DNA of 46,939 nucleotides from Lachnospiraceae bacterium (GCA_017467845.1 JAFUKH010000097.1:1-46939); one strand, 5' to 3'; shown: positions 1 to 8,406, counted from the first letter of the stretch. Made by a program: numbers and translations. The notes: generated by a model not told the origin, from the letters alone.

Positions 1-3
1 GAA

Positions 4-204
4 TTATAACTTTGTTACGTTAACAGCCTGAGGTCCCTTTTCTCCGTTAACTACTTCGAATTCAACAGCCTGGCCTTCTTCTAAAGACTTGAAGCCTTCC
101 ATGTTTAATCCTGAGTAGTGTACGAATACATCGTTGCCAGCTTCATCAGAAATGAAACCGTAACCCTTCTGGTTGTTAAACCACTTTACTGTACCTTTGT
201 TCAT
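4..204 (-). CDS. csp: Cold-shock protein, CspA family
   Basis: A 66-residue single cold-shock domain protein that should bind single-stranded RNA or DNA and act as an RNA chaperone. Both nucleic-acid motifs are visible: RNP1 as KGYGFI and RNP2 as DVFVHY. The length is normal for the family. I place the start at the internal ATG because GGAGGT lies seven bases upstream; a longer frame adding five residues starts beyond that ribosome site. The gene is monocistronic as far as visible and diverges from the LysR gene. Family assignment is very secure; whether it is cold-inducible cannot be read from sequence. Confidence 0.97.
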   Translation of the reverse strand: MNKGTVKWFNNQKGYGFISDEAGNDVFVHYSGLNMEGFKSLEEGQAVEFEVVNGEKGPQAVNVTKL

Positions 205-232
205 CACAGATACCTCCAAAAAATATATACGC

Positions 233-247
233 TGTAAGATTCTTACA
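233..247 (-). other. Short hairpin at the 5' end of the csp mRNA
   Basis: A perfect inverted repeat, TGTAAG-ATT-CTTACA, lies about 30 bases upstream of the csp start codon and would sit at the extreme 5' end of the transcript from the promoter next to it. It could stabilise the mRNA end or act as a temperature-sensitive structure. The function is inferred. Confidence 0.5.
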
Positions 248-255
248 ACAAGACC

Positions 256-284
256 ATAGTACCATAATACTTTAAAAAAGTAAA
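256..284 (-). promoter_or_regulatory. Candidate sigma-A promoter of csp
   Basis: Reading the minus strand, TTTACT-N17-TACTAT gives a plausible -35/-10 pair with ideal spacing. It would yield a leader of roughly 45 bases before the csp ATG. Confidence 0.5.
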
Positions 285-328
285 GCGATTAAGTGAAAAA
301 TAAGTATAAATGGGGAGTATAATGTGCA

Positions 329-356
329 TTGACAAAAGGGTACAGGGTGATATAAT
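329..356 (+). promoter_or_regulatory. Sigma-A promoter of the LysR-Rrf2 operon
   Basis: TTGACA-N16-TATAAT, both hexamers perfect. The transcription start falls on or just before the Rrf2-type operator beginning at 366. Confidence 0.85.
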
Positions 357-365
357 TTTATATAA

Positions 366-382
366 CCTATCAAATTAGTAGG
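366..382 (+). promoter_or_regulatory. Putative Rrf2/IscR-type operator, site 1
   Basis: CCTATCAAATTAGTAGG is a 17-nt pseudo-palindrome that begins nine bases after the -10 box of the LysR-Rrf2 promoter. Near-identical sites occur at 1856, 6241, 14429 and 17114, always just downstream of a -10. A protein bound here would block initiation. The product of the gene at 1338 may control its own operon through it. Confidence 0.65.
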
Positions 383-415
383 ATAAAAGAAATTAAGCTA
401 CGCTTGAGGTAGAAT

Positions 416-1327
416 ATGACACTGACACAGTTAAAATATGCAATCACCGTTGCAGAAGCAAAATCCATGAATGAGGCAGCAAAGCAGCTATTTATATCGC
501 AGCCCAGCCTATCTTCTGCAATGAAAGAATTGGAAGAGGAAATTGGGGTAGAGGTATTTCGAAGGAGTAATAAAGGCGTTTTTGTTACTCCTGAGGGAGA
601 AGAGTTTGTGGGCTATGCCAGACAGGTTGTAGAACAGTATAAGCTGATTGAGACAAAGTATATTGACAAAGAGAATATCAAAAAGAAGTTTGGCGTATCT
701 ACCCAGCATTATACCTTTGCAGTAAACGCTTTTGTGGAAATGGTAAAGCAGTTTGGCATGGATGAGTATGAGTTTGCCATTCATGAGACAAAAACCCATG
801 AAGTTATTGAAGATGTAAAAAACTTTAGAAGTGAAATAGGTATTTTATATATAAATGAGTTTAATCAGAAGGTGCTGAACAAATTGTTTACAGAATACGG
901 CCTTGAGTTCCATCCGATATTAGACTGCCACATCTATGTATATATGTGGAAAGGGCATCCTTTGGCGGAATGTAAAAAGGTTACGTTGGAGGATTTGGAA
1001 GATTATCCGTGTTTATCTTTTGAGCAGGGAAACAATAACTCTTTTTATTTTGCAGAGGAAGTGTTAAGCACGTATAATTATAAGCAGTTAATTAAAGCAA
1101 ATGACAGAGCGACACTTCTGAACCTGATGGTTGGCTTAAATGGCTATACATTGTGTTCCGGTATTATATGTGAAGAATTAAATGGCGCTGATTATTGTGC
1201 TGTACGTCTGGACTGCGATGAAATAATGACAATAGGATATCTTTCTCGAAAGGGTGTAGCCATAAGTTCTTTGGGACAGAAATATATTGAGGAATTATCA
1301 AAATATAAAGATAAGGCATTGCAATAG
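416..1327 (+). CDS. LysR-family transcriptional regulator, probable sulfur/cysteine regulator
   Basis: A 303-residue regulator with the normal LysR layout: an N-terminal winged helix-turn-helix (about residues 1-60, with the AAKQLFISQPSLSSAMKELE recognition region) and a C-terminal effector-binding domain (about 90-300). It starts at an ATG behind GAGGT and is followed after ten bases by an Rrf2 regulator, so the two are co-transcribed. The location at the head of the sulfur island, and four ATAG-N7-CTAT boxes at LysR-like positions upstream of its promoters, make it the best candidate activator. The effector is unknown; O-acetylserine-type molecules are usual for cysteine regulators of this family, but that is inference. 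Confidence 0.9.
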   Translation: MTLTQLKYAITVAEAKSMNEAAKQLFISQPSLSSAMKELEEEIGVEVFRRSNKGVFVTPEGEEFVGYARQVVEQYKLIETKYIDKENIKKKFGVSTQHYTFAVNAFVEMVKQFGMDEYEFAIHETKTHEVIEDVKNFRSEIGILYINEFNQKVLNKLFTEYGLEFHPILDCHIYVYMWKGHPLAECKKVTLEDLEDYPCLSFEQGNNNSFYFAEEVLSTYNYKQLIKANDRATLLNLMVGLNGYTLCSGIICEELNGADYCAVRLDCDEIMTIGYLSRKGVAISSLGQKYIEELSKYKDKALQ

Positions 1328-1337
1328 GAGGTGCGGA

Positions 1338-1754
1338 ATGAAAATATCGACCAAGGGAAGATATACTTTAAGATTAATGATTGATCTTGCCATGAATGAT
1401 GAGGGGAATCCTATTCGTGTGAAGGATGTAGCTGAGCGGCAGGGAATATCGGATAAATATCTGGAGCAGATTATAGCAATACTTAATAAAGCGGGTTATG
1501 TGAAAAGTGTACGTGGGTCACAGGGAGGATATCTTCTTAAGAAGAAGCCGGAAGAGTATACGGTGGGAATGATTTTACGATTAACAGAGGGAAGTCTTGC
1601 GCCTGTATCCTGCGTGGAAGATGTGGAAGAGTGTGACAGACAAAAGGGGTGCATTACATTTCCTTTGTGGAAAAAGATAAGTGATGCGATAAATGGTGTT
1701 GTTGATACCGTAACGTTAAAGGATTTGGTAGACTGGCAACGCAATAATGAATAA
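1338..1754 (+). CDS. Rrf2-family transcriptional regulator, IscR-like, with three cysteines
   Basis: A 138-residue Rrf2 protein with winged helix-turn-helix at about residues 1-70 (MKISTKGRYTLRLM, KYLEQI, VRGSQGGY). The cluster loop carries Cys92, Cys99 and Cys105 (C-x6-C-x5-C), close to Cys92/98/104 of E. coli IscR, so Fe-S ligation is plausible. B. subtilis CymR lacks such a triplet. I start at the ATG eight bases after GGAGGT; a longer in-frame start lies inside the LysR gene. It forms an operon with LysR. It resembles the second Rrf2 protein at 16642 closely, so the pair may share operators. Whether it reads cysteine status or Fe-S status cannot be decided here. Confidence 0.92.
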   Translation: MKISTKGRYTLRLMIDLAMNDEGNPIRVKDVAERQGISDKYLEQIIAILNKAGYVKSVRGSQGGYLLKKKPEEYTVGMILRLTEGSLAPVSCVEDVEECDRQKGCITFPLWKKISDAINGVVDTVTLKDLVDWQRNNE

Positions 1755-1762
1755 ATAGTAAG

Positions 1763-1804
1763 ATGACTGATTATAGATAAAAACTATAACCAGTCATTTT
1801 TTTT
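1763..1804 (+). terminator. Rho-independent terminator after the LysR-Rrf2 operon
   Basis: Fourteen-base arms (1763-1776 and 1784-1797) with one mismatch and a seven-base loop are followed by a run of T. The inner part of the stem is also a LysR-type box, so this DNA may serve two purposes. Confidence 0.8.
1770..1790 (+). promoter_or_regulatory. Putative LysR box, site 1 (ATAG-N7-CTAT)
   Basis: ATTATAG-N7-CTATAAC contains the T-N11-A core typical of LysR sites. Exactly 20 bases separate it from the -35 at 1811, which puts its centre near -65. The same spacing is seen at 6157 and 11850. Confidence 0.6.
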
Positions 1805-1810
1805 ATGTAT

Positions 1811-1839
1811 TAGACAATATCCGTCAGTGGTAGTATGAT
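1811..1839 (+). promoter_or_regulatory. Promoter of the first amino-acid ABC transporter operon
   Basis: TAGACA-N17-TATGAT. The hexamers are imperfect, consistent with a need for an activator bound at 1770-1790. Confidence 0.65.
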
Positions 1840-1855
1840 TGCGTCATGAGGAAAA

Positions 1856-1872
1856 CCTACTAAATAAATAGG
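1856..1872 (+). promoter_or_regulatory. Putative Rrf2/IscR-type operator, site 2
   Basis: CCTACTAAATAAATAGG starts 16 bases after the -10 box, in the initial transcribed region and just before the ribosome site of the gene at 1898. Confidence 0.65.
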
Positions 1873-1897
1873 AAAACTCAGAAAGGAGTTAAAGATT

Positions 1898-2863
1898 ATG
1901 AAAAGAAAAACAATTAGTATTATAAGCGCAACATTGGTTACATTGGCACTCACAGCTTGCGGAAATAGTGCAGCACCTACAGATGCTTCCGTAGCAAAGC
2001 AGGAAGAAGTGCAGTATGGTAACACACAATATGAGGGATTACAATCTTACACAGAATATGCGGGAGTAGAAGCAGCTGCGGACAGCGAAAACGTTAAGAC
2101 GATTACTATTGCCTATGGTTATTCAGCATATCCCATTGCCTACACCACCAAGGATGGAGGTGTATCCGGTTATGATATCGAAATGCTGAAAGCAGTGGAT
2201 GCATTACTTCCGGATTATAAGTTTGAATTTGTACCTTCTGCAGGTGGTGATGATTTATTACTTGGTGTACAGAGTGGCAAGACAAATGGAGCTGTCCGAA
2301 ACTGGTTCCAGACAGAGGAAAGAAGACAGATATTCACTTTCCCGGAGAAGAATCTGGGTCTCAGTGTTACCGGACTTACTGTAAAGAAGGAGAATATTGA
2401 TACAATCTATGATTTTGCAACGGTTTCCGAAGCCGGCGGACATTTGGTTCCGGTAGATCCGGGCGATGGACATTACACCGTACTTAAGAAATGGTGCGAG
2501 GCAAATCCGGATAAAGCGTGGGATTTTGAAACAGGTCAGTTAACCAATAGTGCAGATGCATATGCATGGGTAGCCGAGGGAAGATACGATGCTTACTTTA
2601 GTTTGGAAGTTGGCTTCAATGCCTTGGTTGTAGCAGAAGATGGTTCCGCACATCAATATGCGGATCAGTTAACCTGGACGCCTTGTGCAGCAATTCCTAC
2701 ATACGTTATTTTTAGTGCCAATGATAAAGATGTTGCAGATGCTTTTGACAGTGTCATTGATCAGGTATGGGACAGCGGCTATGCAAGTTATATTCAGGAA
2801 AATCTGTACGGCGTAGATTACATTTCATTATACGGAAGAGATGGACTTGGATTTTCACAGTAA
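1898..2863 (+). CDS. ABC transporter substrate-binding lipoprotein, SBP family 3
   Basis: A 321-residue exported lipoprotein. The N terminus is a lipoprotein signal peptide ending in a LTAC lipobox with Cys21; a low-complexity linker follows, and a family 3 (polar amino acid) binding fold occupies about residues 65-300 (ITIAYGYSAYPIAYTT, GYDIEMLKAVDALLPDY). It should capture an amino acid or small sulfur compound outside the membrane and deliver it to the two permeases that follow. GGAG lies before the ATG. Its promoter carries both recurring operator types of the sulfur island, which supports a sulfur substrate such as cystine, but the ligand cannot be read from sequence. Confidence 0.9.
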   Translation: MKRKTISIISATLVTLALTACGNSAAPTDASVAKQEEVQYGNTQYEGLQSYTEYAGVEAAADSENVKTITIAYGYSAYPIAYTTKDGGVSGYDIEMLKAVDALLPDYKFEFVPSAGGDDLLLGVQSGKTNGAVRNWFQTEERRQIFTFPEKNLGLSVTGLTVKKENIDTIYDFATVSEAGGHLVPVDPGDGHYTVLKKWCEANPDKAWDFETGQLTNSADAYAWVAEGRYDAYFSLEVGFNALVVAEDGSAHQYADQLTWTPCAAIPTYVIFSANDKDVADAFDSVIDQVWDSGYASYIQENLYGVDYISLYGRDGLGFSQ

Positions 2864-2881
2864 AGAATAGGTGGGATGGAT

Positions 2882-3565
2882 ATGAGCTTTAATGGAGCAG
2901 TTTTTCTTTCGAACTTAATAGAGATTTTATCCTGTCTGGGAACCACATTTCTGGTGATGGTAGCATCCTTGTTCTTCTCGCTTTTACTTGCCACCGTTAC
3001 CGTAATGGGGAATCTGGGGAAAAACAAAATTTTTCGCAGCATTGCAAGGGGATATATCACACTGATGCGTTGTGTGCCTCCAATCGTTCTGTTGTTCGTG
3101 GTATATTACGGAGCACCCCATCTGGTGAAAGGCGCATTTGGAGTAGATATCAATCAGCTGGATGCCATCTATTTTGCCATATTCGCCTTAAGTTTGCTCC
3201 ATGGAGCCAGTATCTCAGAACTGATGAGGGGGGCTTATGAATCCGTTGAGAAGGGACAGAGAGAAGCTGCAGTCAGTATCGGATTATCATCCTTTCAGGC
3301 ATTTTACAGAATCATTTTTCCGCAGGCACTGGTAACCGCTTTGCCAACTCTGGGAAATACCATAGTAGGCCTCTTGAAGGACGGAGCCCTTGCCTATTCC
3401 ATCGGTGTTGTAGATATCACCGGGCAGGCCAGTTACTTGATATCCATGAATCTGGGAGGATATGTGCTGGAGACATATCTGGCACTTGCACTGATTTACT
3501 GGATATTATCCCTGGTTGTTCAGAAGAGCTTTGGATTTTTAGAAACAAGATTAAAGAAAGGATAG
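2882..3565 (+). CDS. Amino-acid ABC transporter permease (HisM/GlnP family)
   Basis: A membrane protein of about 227 residues with several hydrophobic segments and the cytoplasmic EAA loop that docks the ATPase (ESVEKGQREAAVSIGL). It pairs with the next gene as the second half of the membrane channel. I prefer the ATG at 2882, six bases after AGGTGGG; an ATG at 2876 abuts that ribosome site and would add two residues. Substrate class is inferred from the neighbouring family 3 binding protein. Confidence 0.92.
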   Translation: MSFNGAVFLSNLIEILSCLGTTFLVMVASLFFSLLLATVTVMGNLGKNKIFRSIARGYITLMRCVPPIVLLFVVYYGAPHLVKGAFGVDINQLDAIYFAIFALSLLHGASISELMRGAYESVEKGQREAAVSIGLSSFQAFYRIIFPQALVTALPTLGNTIVGLLKDGALAYSIGVVDITGQASYLISMNLGGYVLETYLALALIYWILSLVVQKSFGFLETRLKKG

Positions 3566-3575
3566 GTGAGAGGTT

Positions 3576-4280
3576 ATGACATGGAATGTGCCTTTTATGT
3601 ATGAGACATTTTTGAATACATGGAAAGCGGTACCCACTACGCTAAAGCTTACATTTATCCCATTTCTGATCAGTGTACCATTTGCTTTTCTTTTGGCAAT
3701 GGCCCAGATAAAGAAAGTAAGATTCTGGAGCAGATTCGCTCAAGGATATGTATCCTTTGTCAGAGGAATACCGGTAGTAGTATTAGTACTCTTATTTTAC
3801 AATACCCTGCCGGGACAGCTTGCAGCGATTTTCAAGTTCTTTGGTAGCAGCTTTAATGTATACAGGCAGGTGCCGGGAATCACCTATGCGTACTTTATTT
3901 TTTCCCTTACTGCCATAGCAGCCTTGACGGAAATCTTTCGAGCTGCGTTATCAGCAGTGGATAAGGGGCAGCTGGAAGCGGCATATGCAATCGGATTAAA
4001 TGCGCCGCAGGCTTACGTAAGAATTATTTTTCCACAGGCAATCGCAGTGGCGTGGCCGAATCTGTGTAATCTACTGATTATGCTGGTAAAGAATACATCT
4101 CTGGCTTTTATGATGACGGTAAAGGATATTACACAGACCGCCAAGCTGGGAGCAGCACTTAACTACTGTTATGCAGAGGCTTACACCGTGATTTTAATAA
4201 TTTATGTTATTATTTGTCTTATTCTGGAACAGATATTCAGAAGGACAGAGCGTTATTTAAACAGACATTTAGTGAAATAA
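3576..4280 (+). CDS. Amino-acid ABC transporter permease (HisM/GlnP family)
   Basis: A 234-residue polytopic protein with the EAA loop (SAVDKGQLEAAYAIGL) and the characteristic RIIFPQAI motif. It follows the previous permease after ten bases and makes the heterodimeric channel of the first transporter. The start is an ATG behind AGGTGAGAGG. The next gene is not the ATPase, as would be usual, but a methyltransferase-like protein. Confidence 0.92.
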   Translation: MTWNVPFMYETFLNTWKAVPTTLKLTFIPFLISVPFAFLLAMAQIKKVRFWSRFAQGYVSFVRGIPVVVLVLLFYNTLPGQLAAIFKFFGSSFNVYRQVPGITYAYFIFSLTAIAALTEIFRAALSAVDKGQLEAAYAIGLNAPQAYVRIIFPQAIAVAWPNLCNLLIMLVKNTSLAFMMTVKDITQTAKLGAALNYCYAEAYTVILIIYVIICLILEQIFRRTERYLNRHLVK

Positions 4281-4311
4281 AAAGATTGAATTTAAAAGGA
4301 GATTAGAGATT

Positions 4312-5304
4312 ATGAGCACAAGAAGAGAATTAGTATTAAAGGCATTTCACAATGAGAAAACAGAGAGAGTACCGGTTGGATTTTGGTTCCACTTCCTTGA
4401 AGGAGACGAGTTTAATGTAGGTCTTAAGAATCCGGAGCTTCTGCAGAAGAATCTTGCAGGACATAAAAAATTTGCAGAGGACTTTGATCCTGATTTTGTA
4501 AAGATTATGACAGATGGTTTCTTTTTCCTTCCATTTGATTTCTCTGCTATCAATACTGTAGAGGATTTGAAAAATTTAAAACCGATCACGGGGGACCATC
4601 CGTTCTTTGCAAAAAATGTGGAGCTGGTACAGGGTGTGCGCAAGATTTTCGGAGATGACAGATTATTATTTTTCAATGTATTTTCACCATTTAATCATCT
4701 TCTGTTTGGACTTGGAAATGGTTTTACCGGTTTACCGAAGCTTGTTTCCTTCCTGGAGCAGGATGCGTCCGCAGTTGCAGCAGCACTTAATACTATTGCA
4801 GAGAGTATCACAGAGCTAATCGGAGAGGTTGTAAAACCGGGGCTGGCAGATGGTATTTATCTCAGCGTCAATAATCCGAACCGTAAGATTCCTGCTCAGA
4901 TTTACAGTACATATATTGCACCAAGTGAAAGAAAGATTTTAGAGGCTGCAAATAAGCTGGCACAGGATAATATTCTTCACATCTGCGGATATGCGGGCAA
5001 TAAGAATATCCTTTCCGTATACAGAGACTATCCGGTAAGCGTAGTGAACTGGGCTGTTCATGCAGAGGATTTGGGCTTTAAGGACGGTAAAGAGTACTTC
5101 GGCGGCAAGGCTGTTATCGGTGGTTTTGACAATGTAAAAGAAGGACTCTTATATTCCGGAACCAAGGAAGAAATTGAGAAGTATGTGGAAGAGCTGCTTG
5201 CAGATGCAGGAAAAGAGGGCGTTATCATCGGCGCAGATTGCACGGTTCCAAGTGATATCGCTATCGAGAGACTGAAATGGGTAAGAGATAAAGCAGCTAA
5301 GTAG
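4312..5304 (+). CDS. Uroporphyrinogen-decarboxylase superfamily protein, MtaA-like zinc methyltransferase candidate
   Basis: A 330-residue TIM-barrel protein of the UroD superfamily (opening [27 protein letters not shown]). It has the zinc-ligand pattern of corrinoid-dependent methyl:thiol methyltransferases: His223-x-Cys225 in HICGYAG and Cys310 in GADCTVPSD. In MtaA/MtbA-type enzymes this H-x-C...C set holds the zinc that activates a thiol. True HemE decarboxylases lack it and no other heme genes are nearby. It sits between the permease and ATPase genes of one transporter, which suggests it acts on the imported compound, perhaps moving a methyl group to or from a thiol or thioether. No corrinoid protein is encoded in the window. 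The reaction is inference. Confidence 0.8.
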   Translation: MSTRRELVLKAFHNEKTERVPVGFWFHFLEGDEFNVGLKNPELLQKNLAGHKKFAEDFDPDFVKIMTDGFFFLPFDFSAINTVEDLKNLKPITGDHPFFAKNVELVQGVRKIFGDDRLLFFNVFSPFNHLLFGLGNGFTGLPKLVSFLEQDASAVAAALNTIAESITELIGEVVKPGLADGIYLSVNNPNRKIPAQIYSTYIAPSERKILEAANKLAQDNILHICGYAGNKNILSVYRDYPVSVVNWAVHAEDLGFKDGKEYFGGKAVIGGFDNVKEGLLYSGTKEEIEKYVEELLADAGKEGVIIGADCTVPSDIAIERLKWVRDKAAK

Positions 5305-5327
5305 AGATTAAGAAGCGAGGTGGAAAT

Positions 5328-6080
5328 ATGCTGACAATCAGGGATGTAAGAAAGTCTTTTCAGGAAAATGAAGTATTAAAGGGAGTTTCCATAGAAGTTG
5401 AAAAAGGAGATGTAGTGGTTATTTTGGGACCCAGTGGCTCAGGTAAAACAACATTGCTCCGCAGTATTAATTTCCTGGAAAGAGCAGACAGTGGAACTTT
5501 GGATTGGGAAGATATCCATCTGGATTTAAAGCATGCGTCCAGAAAGGATGTTGCGCTGATTCGCAAAAAGACAGCTTTTGTATTTCAAAATTATAATCTA
5601 TTCAAGAATAAGACCGCCCTTGAGAACGTAATGGAAGGACTTACCGTTGCAAGAAAGGTTCCGAAAAAGGAAGCGGAAAAGATTGCAAAAGAAGCTCTTG
5701 ATAAAGTTGGACTGTCTGAGCGGTATGATTACTATCCCAGTCAGCTTTCCGGTGGACAGCAGCAGCGAGTGGGAATTGCCCGGGCGGTAGCTGTAAATCC
5801 GGACATCATCCTCTTTGATGAACCAACCTCCGCATTAGACCCGGAACTAGTGGGAGAGGTTCTTAATGTAATTAAGACTCTTGCAAAGGAAGGCACTACA
5901 ATGATTGTGGTGACCCATGAGATAAAATTTGCACAGGAAGTAGCAAATAAAGTGGTTTTCATGGATGGAGGATTTGTGGTTGAGGAAGGTTCGGCAAATG
6001 AGATTTTCAACCATCCCAAGGAAGAACGTACGCAGCAGTTTTTACGCCGCATTTTGCCGGATTATGATTATGCAATATAA
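5328..6080 (+). CDS. Amino-acid ABC transporter ATP-binding protein (GlnQ family)
   Basis: A 250-residue ATPase with a Walker A motif [10 protein letters not shown]-loop FQNYNLF, signature [14 protein letters not shown], Walker [13 protein letters not shown] and the switch histidine in VVTHE. It powers the transporter encoded from 1898. It is last in the operon, following the methyltransferase-like gene by 23 bases and preceding a strong terminator. Confidence 0.95.
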   Translation: MLTIRDVRKSFQENEVLKGVSIEVEKGDVVVILGPSGSGKTTLLRSINFLERADSGTLDWEDIHLDLKHASRKDVALIRKKTAFVFQNYNLFKNKTALENVMEGLTVARKVPKKEAEKIAKEALDKVGLSERYDYYPSQLSGGQQQRVGIARAVAVNPDIILFDEPTSALDPELVGEVLNVIKTLAKEGTTMIVVTHEIKFAQEVANKVVFMDGGFVVEEGSANEIFNHPKEERTQQFLRRILPDYDYAI

Positions 6081-6091
6081 CATTTGATTTT

Positions 6092-6142
6092 TATCCCCTT
6101 ATTTCCAGTAATTACAATATTCTGGAGATAAGGGGATATTTT
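6092..6142 (+). terminator. Rho-independent terminator of the first transporter operon
   Basis: Sixteen-base arms (6093-6108 and 6122-6137), interrupted by one mismatch and rich in C/G at the base, close a 13-base loop and are followed by ATTTTATT. Confidence 0.85.
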
Positions 6143-6156
6143 ATTCTTTCCTTTTG

Positions 6157-6177
6157 AATATAGTTAAAAGCTATAAC
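6157..6177 (+). promoter_or_regulatory. Putative LysR box, site 2 (ATAG-N7-CTAT)
   Basis: AATATAG-N7-CTATAAC, again exactly 20 bases upstream of a -35 element (6198). The right half is identical to sites 1 and 3. Confidence 0.62.
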
Positions 6178-6197
6178 AGGCTATAGGGTTTATGTAA

Positions 6198-6226
6198 TTG
6201 ACTTTTAGATACTGCGGGCATAAAAT
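6198..6226 (+). promoter_or_regulatory. Promoter of the second amino-acid ABC transporter operon
   Basis: TTGACT-N17-TAAAAT, good hexamers with ideal spacing, flanked by the LysR-type box upstream and the Rrf2-type operator downstream. Confidence 0.8.
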
Positions 6227-6240
6227 ACAGTAGAAATAAT

Positions 6241-6257
6241 CCTACTAAGTTGATAGG
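6241..6257 (+). promoter_or_regulatory. Putative Rrf2/IscR-type operator, site 3
   Basis: CCTACTAAGTTGATAGG, 14 bases after the -10 box; one of the closest matches to the shared consensus. Confidence 0.68.
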
Positions 6258-6286
6258 AAAAGTATAAACCGAAAGGATGAGTGGGA

Positions 6287-6946
6287 ATGGATATAGGGTT
6301 TATAGTCGAATATATTCCGCTTTATGTGGAAGCTGCCAAGCTGACACTGGGCATCGGACTTATCGGTATTGCACTTTCCCTGATTGTTGGACTACTGATT
6401 GCTTTTATTCAATATTTTAAAATACCGATTTTGAGGCAGATGGCGACAGGATATATTGAATTGTCGCGAAATACGCCACTTTTGGTTCAGCTGTTTTTTC
6501 TTTATTTTGGATTACCGAAAGTCGGCATCCGCATCAGTTCTGAAGGATGTGCAATTATTGGACTTTGCTTTCTGGGAGGCAGTTACATGGCGGAGGCCTT
6601 TCGCAGTGGTATGGAATCCGTTGAGAAGGGGCAGGAAGAATCGGCTTTTGCTTTGGGATTTAGGAAAAGTCAGGTAGTAAGATATGTAATCTTACCACAG
6701 GCATTATCCGTTTCTATTCCTGCGTTATGTGCCAATATGATTTTCCTGATTAAAGAGACCTCTGTTTTTAGTGTAGTTGCATTAGCAGATCTGATGTATG
6801 TTGCGAAGGATCTGATTGGGCTCTATTACAAAACAGATGAAGCACTACTAATGTTGGTCATCGCCTATTTGATTATACTTCTGCCGATTTCGATTGTGGC
6901 AGCAATCTTGGAAAGGAGGATTCGTTATGCAGGATTTGGGAATTAG
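6287..6946 (+). CDS. Amino-acid ABC transporter permease
   Basis: A polytopic membrane protein of about 219 residues with the EAA loop (SGMESVEKGQEESAFALGF) and VILPQALS. It is the first gene of the second transporter operon and overlaps the next permease by 20 bases, typical of translationally coupled halves of one channel. The ATG at 6287 is preferred, with GAAAGGATGAG upstream; a GTG at 6281 would add two residues. Confidence 0.92.
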   Translation: MDIGFIVEYIPLYVEAAKLTLGIGLIGIALSLIVGLLIAFIQYFKIPILRQMATGYIELSRNTPLLVQLFFLYFGLPKVGIRISSEGCAIIGLCFLGGSYMAEAFRSGMESVEKGQEESAFALGFRKSQVVRYVILPQALSVSIPALCANMIFLIKETSVFSVVALADLMYVAKDLIGLYYKTDEALLMLVIAYLIILLPISIVAAILERRIRYAGFGN

Positions 6947-7607
6947 GGTTTTGTTTTTGGGAAATAATTTCGCCAGACTTCTGCAGGGACTTTGGATAAC
7001 GATTCGCATCTCATTGATAGCGGTTGCTCTTTCCATTGTATTTGGTGTTTTGTTAGGAATACTGATGACAGTAAAGAATCCTGTTATAAAGGCTATGACC
7101 AAGATATATTTGGAATTTATACGAATTATGCCACAGCTTGTACTTCTGTTTCTGGTATTCTTTGGACTGACAAAGTCCTATGGAATTAATCTTTCCGGAG
7201 AAACCAGTGCAATCATTGTATTTACGCTCTGGGGAACAGCAGAGATGGGAGATCTTGTGAGAGGTGCTTTAATATCCATACCCAAGCATCAATATGAAAG
7301 CGGTGCAGCAATCGGACTTACCAAATGGCAGGTTTACCGCTATGTTATTATTCCGCAGATATTGACAAGACTTGTACCATTGGCAATCAACCTGACAACG
7401 CGAATGATTAAGACAACTTCGCTGGTGGCATTAATCGGCGTTGTTGAAGTGCTTAAGGTTGCACAGCAGATTATTGAGGCGAACAGATACACGGTTCCGG
7501 ATTCCGCGCTGTGGATATATGGAACCATCTTCTTCTTATACTTCTTTGCATGCTGGCCTATTTCACTGGTAGCAAAAAGATTAGAGAAGAAATGGAAAAC
7601 AACGTAA
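6927..7607 (+). CDS. Amino-acid ABC transporter permease
   Basis: A polytopic protein of about 226 residues, the second channel subunit, with the EAA-type loop (LISIPKHQYESGAAIGL) and YVIIPQIL. The start is the ATG after GGAAAGGAGG, which lies inside the end of the preceding permease; a longer in-frame start further upstream lacks a ribosome site. Confidence 0.92.
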   Translation: MQDLGIRVLFLGNNFARLLQGLWITIRISLIAVALSIVFGVLLGILMTVKNPVIKAMTKIYLEFIRIMPQLVLLFLVFFGLTKSYGINLSGETSAIIVFTLWGTAEMGDLVRGALISIPKHQYESGAAIGLTKWQVYRYVIIPQILTRLVPLAINLTTRMIKTTSLVALIGVVEVLKVAQQIIEANRYTVPDSALWIYGTIFFLYFFACWPISLVAKRLEKKWKTT

Positions 7608-7641
7608 ATAAAGAAGTTCTGATAAAAATGAGGTGAGTCAT

Positions 7642-8406
7642 ATGGCGGAGCAACAAGTCATATTGGAAGCAAGAAATATTACGAAAGATTACGGCGGGGG
7701 ACGAGTATTAGATGGTGTTTCCCTGCAGGTTCATAAGGGCGAGGTTATCGTCCTGATTGGTCCTTCCGGTTGTGGAAAGAGTACATTTCTTAGATGTATG
7801 AATGGATTGGAACAAATTCAGTCCGGACAAATTTTATTAGATGGAGAGGTCATAACGGAAGGAAAGACCGATTGGACGAAGGTAAGACAGAAAATCGGTA
7901 TGGTGTTCCAAAGCTATGAATTATTTCCACATATGAGTGTAATAGACAATCTCGTTTTAGGACCCGTCAAGGTACAGGGGCGAGATAAGAAGGAAGTTAC
8001 GAAGGAAGCAGAAAAGCTTCTGGAGAGAGTGGGGCTTCTGGATAAAAAGGATGCTTTTCCGAGACAATTGTCCGGAGGACAAAAGCAGCGTGTTGCCATT
8101 GTCAGAGCACTGATTCTAAAACCGGAGATACTGCTCTTTGATGAAGTAACTGCAGCGCTTGATCCCGAGATGGTGAGAGAGGTTTTAGATGTAATTCTGG
8201 AGCTTGCGGCTGATGGATATACAATGTTAATCGTAACACATGAGATGCAATTTGCAAAAGCAGTTGCAGATAAAATCGTATTTATCGATGGTGGGAAAGT
8301 CGTGGAAAGCGGCATACCGGAGAAATTTTTTACCCAGCCAGAAACCGATCGTGCAAGACGGTTTTTGAATACATTTATTTATGCTAAAGGAGGAGAAAAA
8401 GCATGA
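7642..8406 (+). CDS. Amino-acid ABC transporter ATP-binding protein (GlnQ family)
   Basis: A 254-residue ATPase with Walker A GPSGCGKST, Q-loop FQSYELF, signature LSGGQKQRVAIVRA, and Walker B ILLFDEVTAALD, where the usual DEPTSALD proline is valine. The switch histidine is present (VTHEM). The ATG at 7642 follows GAGGTG with six bases between; a GTG nine bases earlier is less likely. The stop overlaps the start of the fused binding protein at 8403 by four bases, so translation of the two is coupled. Confidence 0.94.
   Translation: MAEQQVILEARNITKDYGGGRVLDGVSLQVHKGEVIVLIGPSGCGKSTFLRCMNGLEQIQSGQILLDGEVITEGKTDWTKVRQKIGMVFQSYELFPHMSVIDNLVLGPVKVQGRDKKEVTKEAEKLLERVGLLDKKDAFPRQLSGGQKQRVAIVRALILKPEILLFDEVTAALDPEMVREVLDVILELAADGYTMLIVTHEMQFAKAVADKIVFIDGGKVVESGIPEKFFTQPETDRARRFLNTFIYAKGGEKA

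Noticed and set aside
509-799. Long antisense frames inside the LysR gene and in many other genes
   Set aside because: They lie fully inside well-supported genes, lack ribosome sites and encode no known domain.
1338-1754. Naming the first Rrf2 protein CymR
   Set aside because: It has an IscR-like cysteine triplet that B. subtilis CymR lacks, so only the family is given.
4312-5304. HemE uroporphyrinogen decarboxylase
   Set aside because: The H-x-C...C zinc pattern and the transporter context fit the methyltransferase branch, and no heme genes are near.
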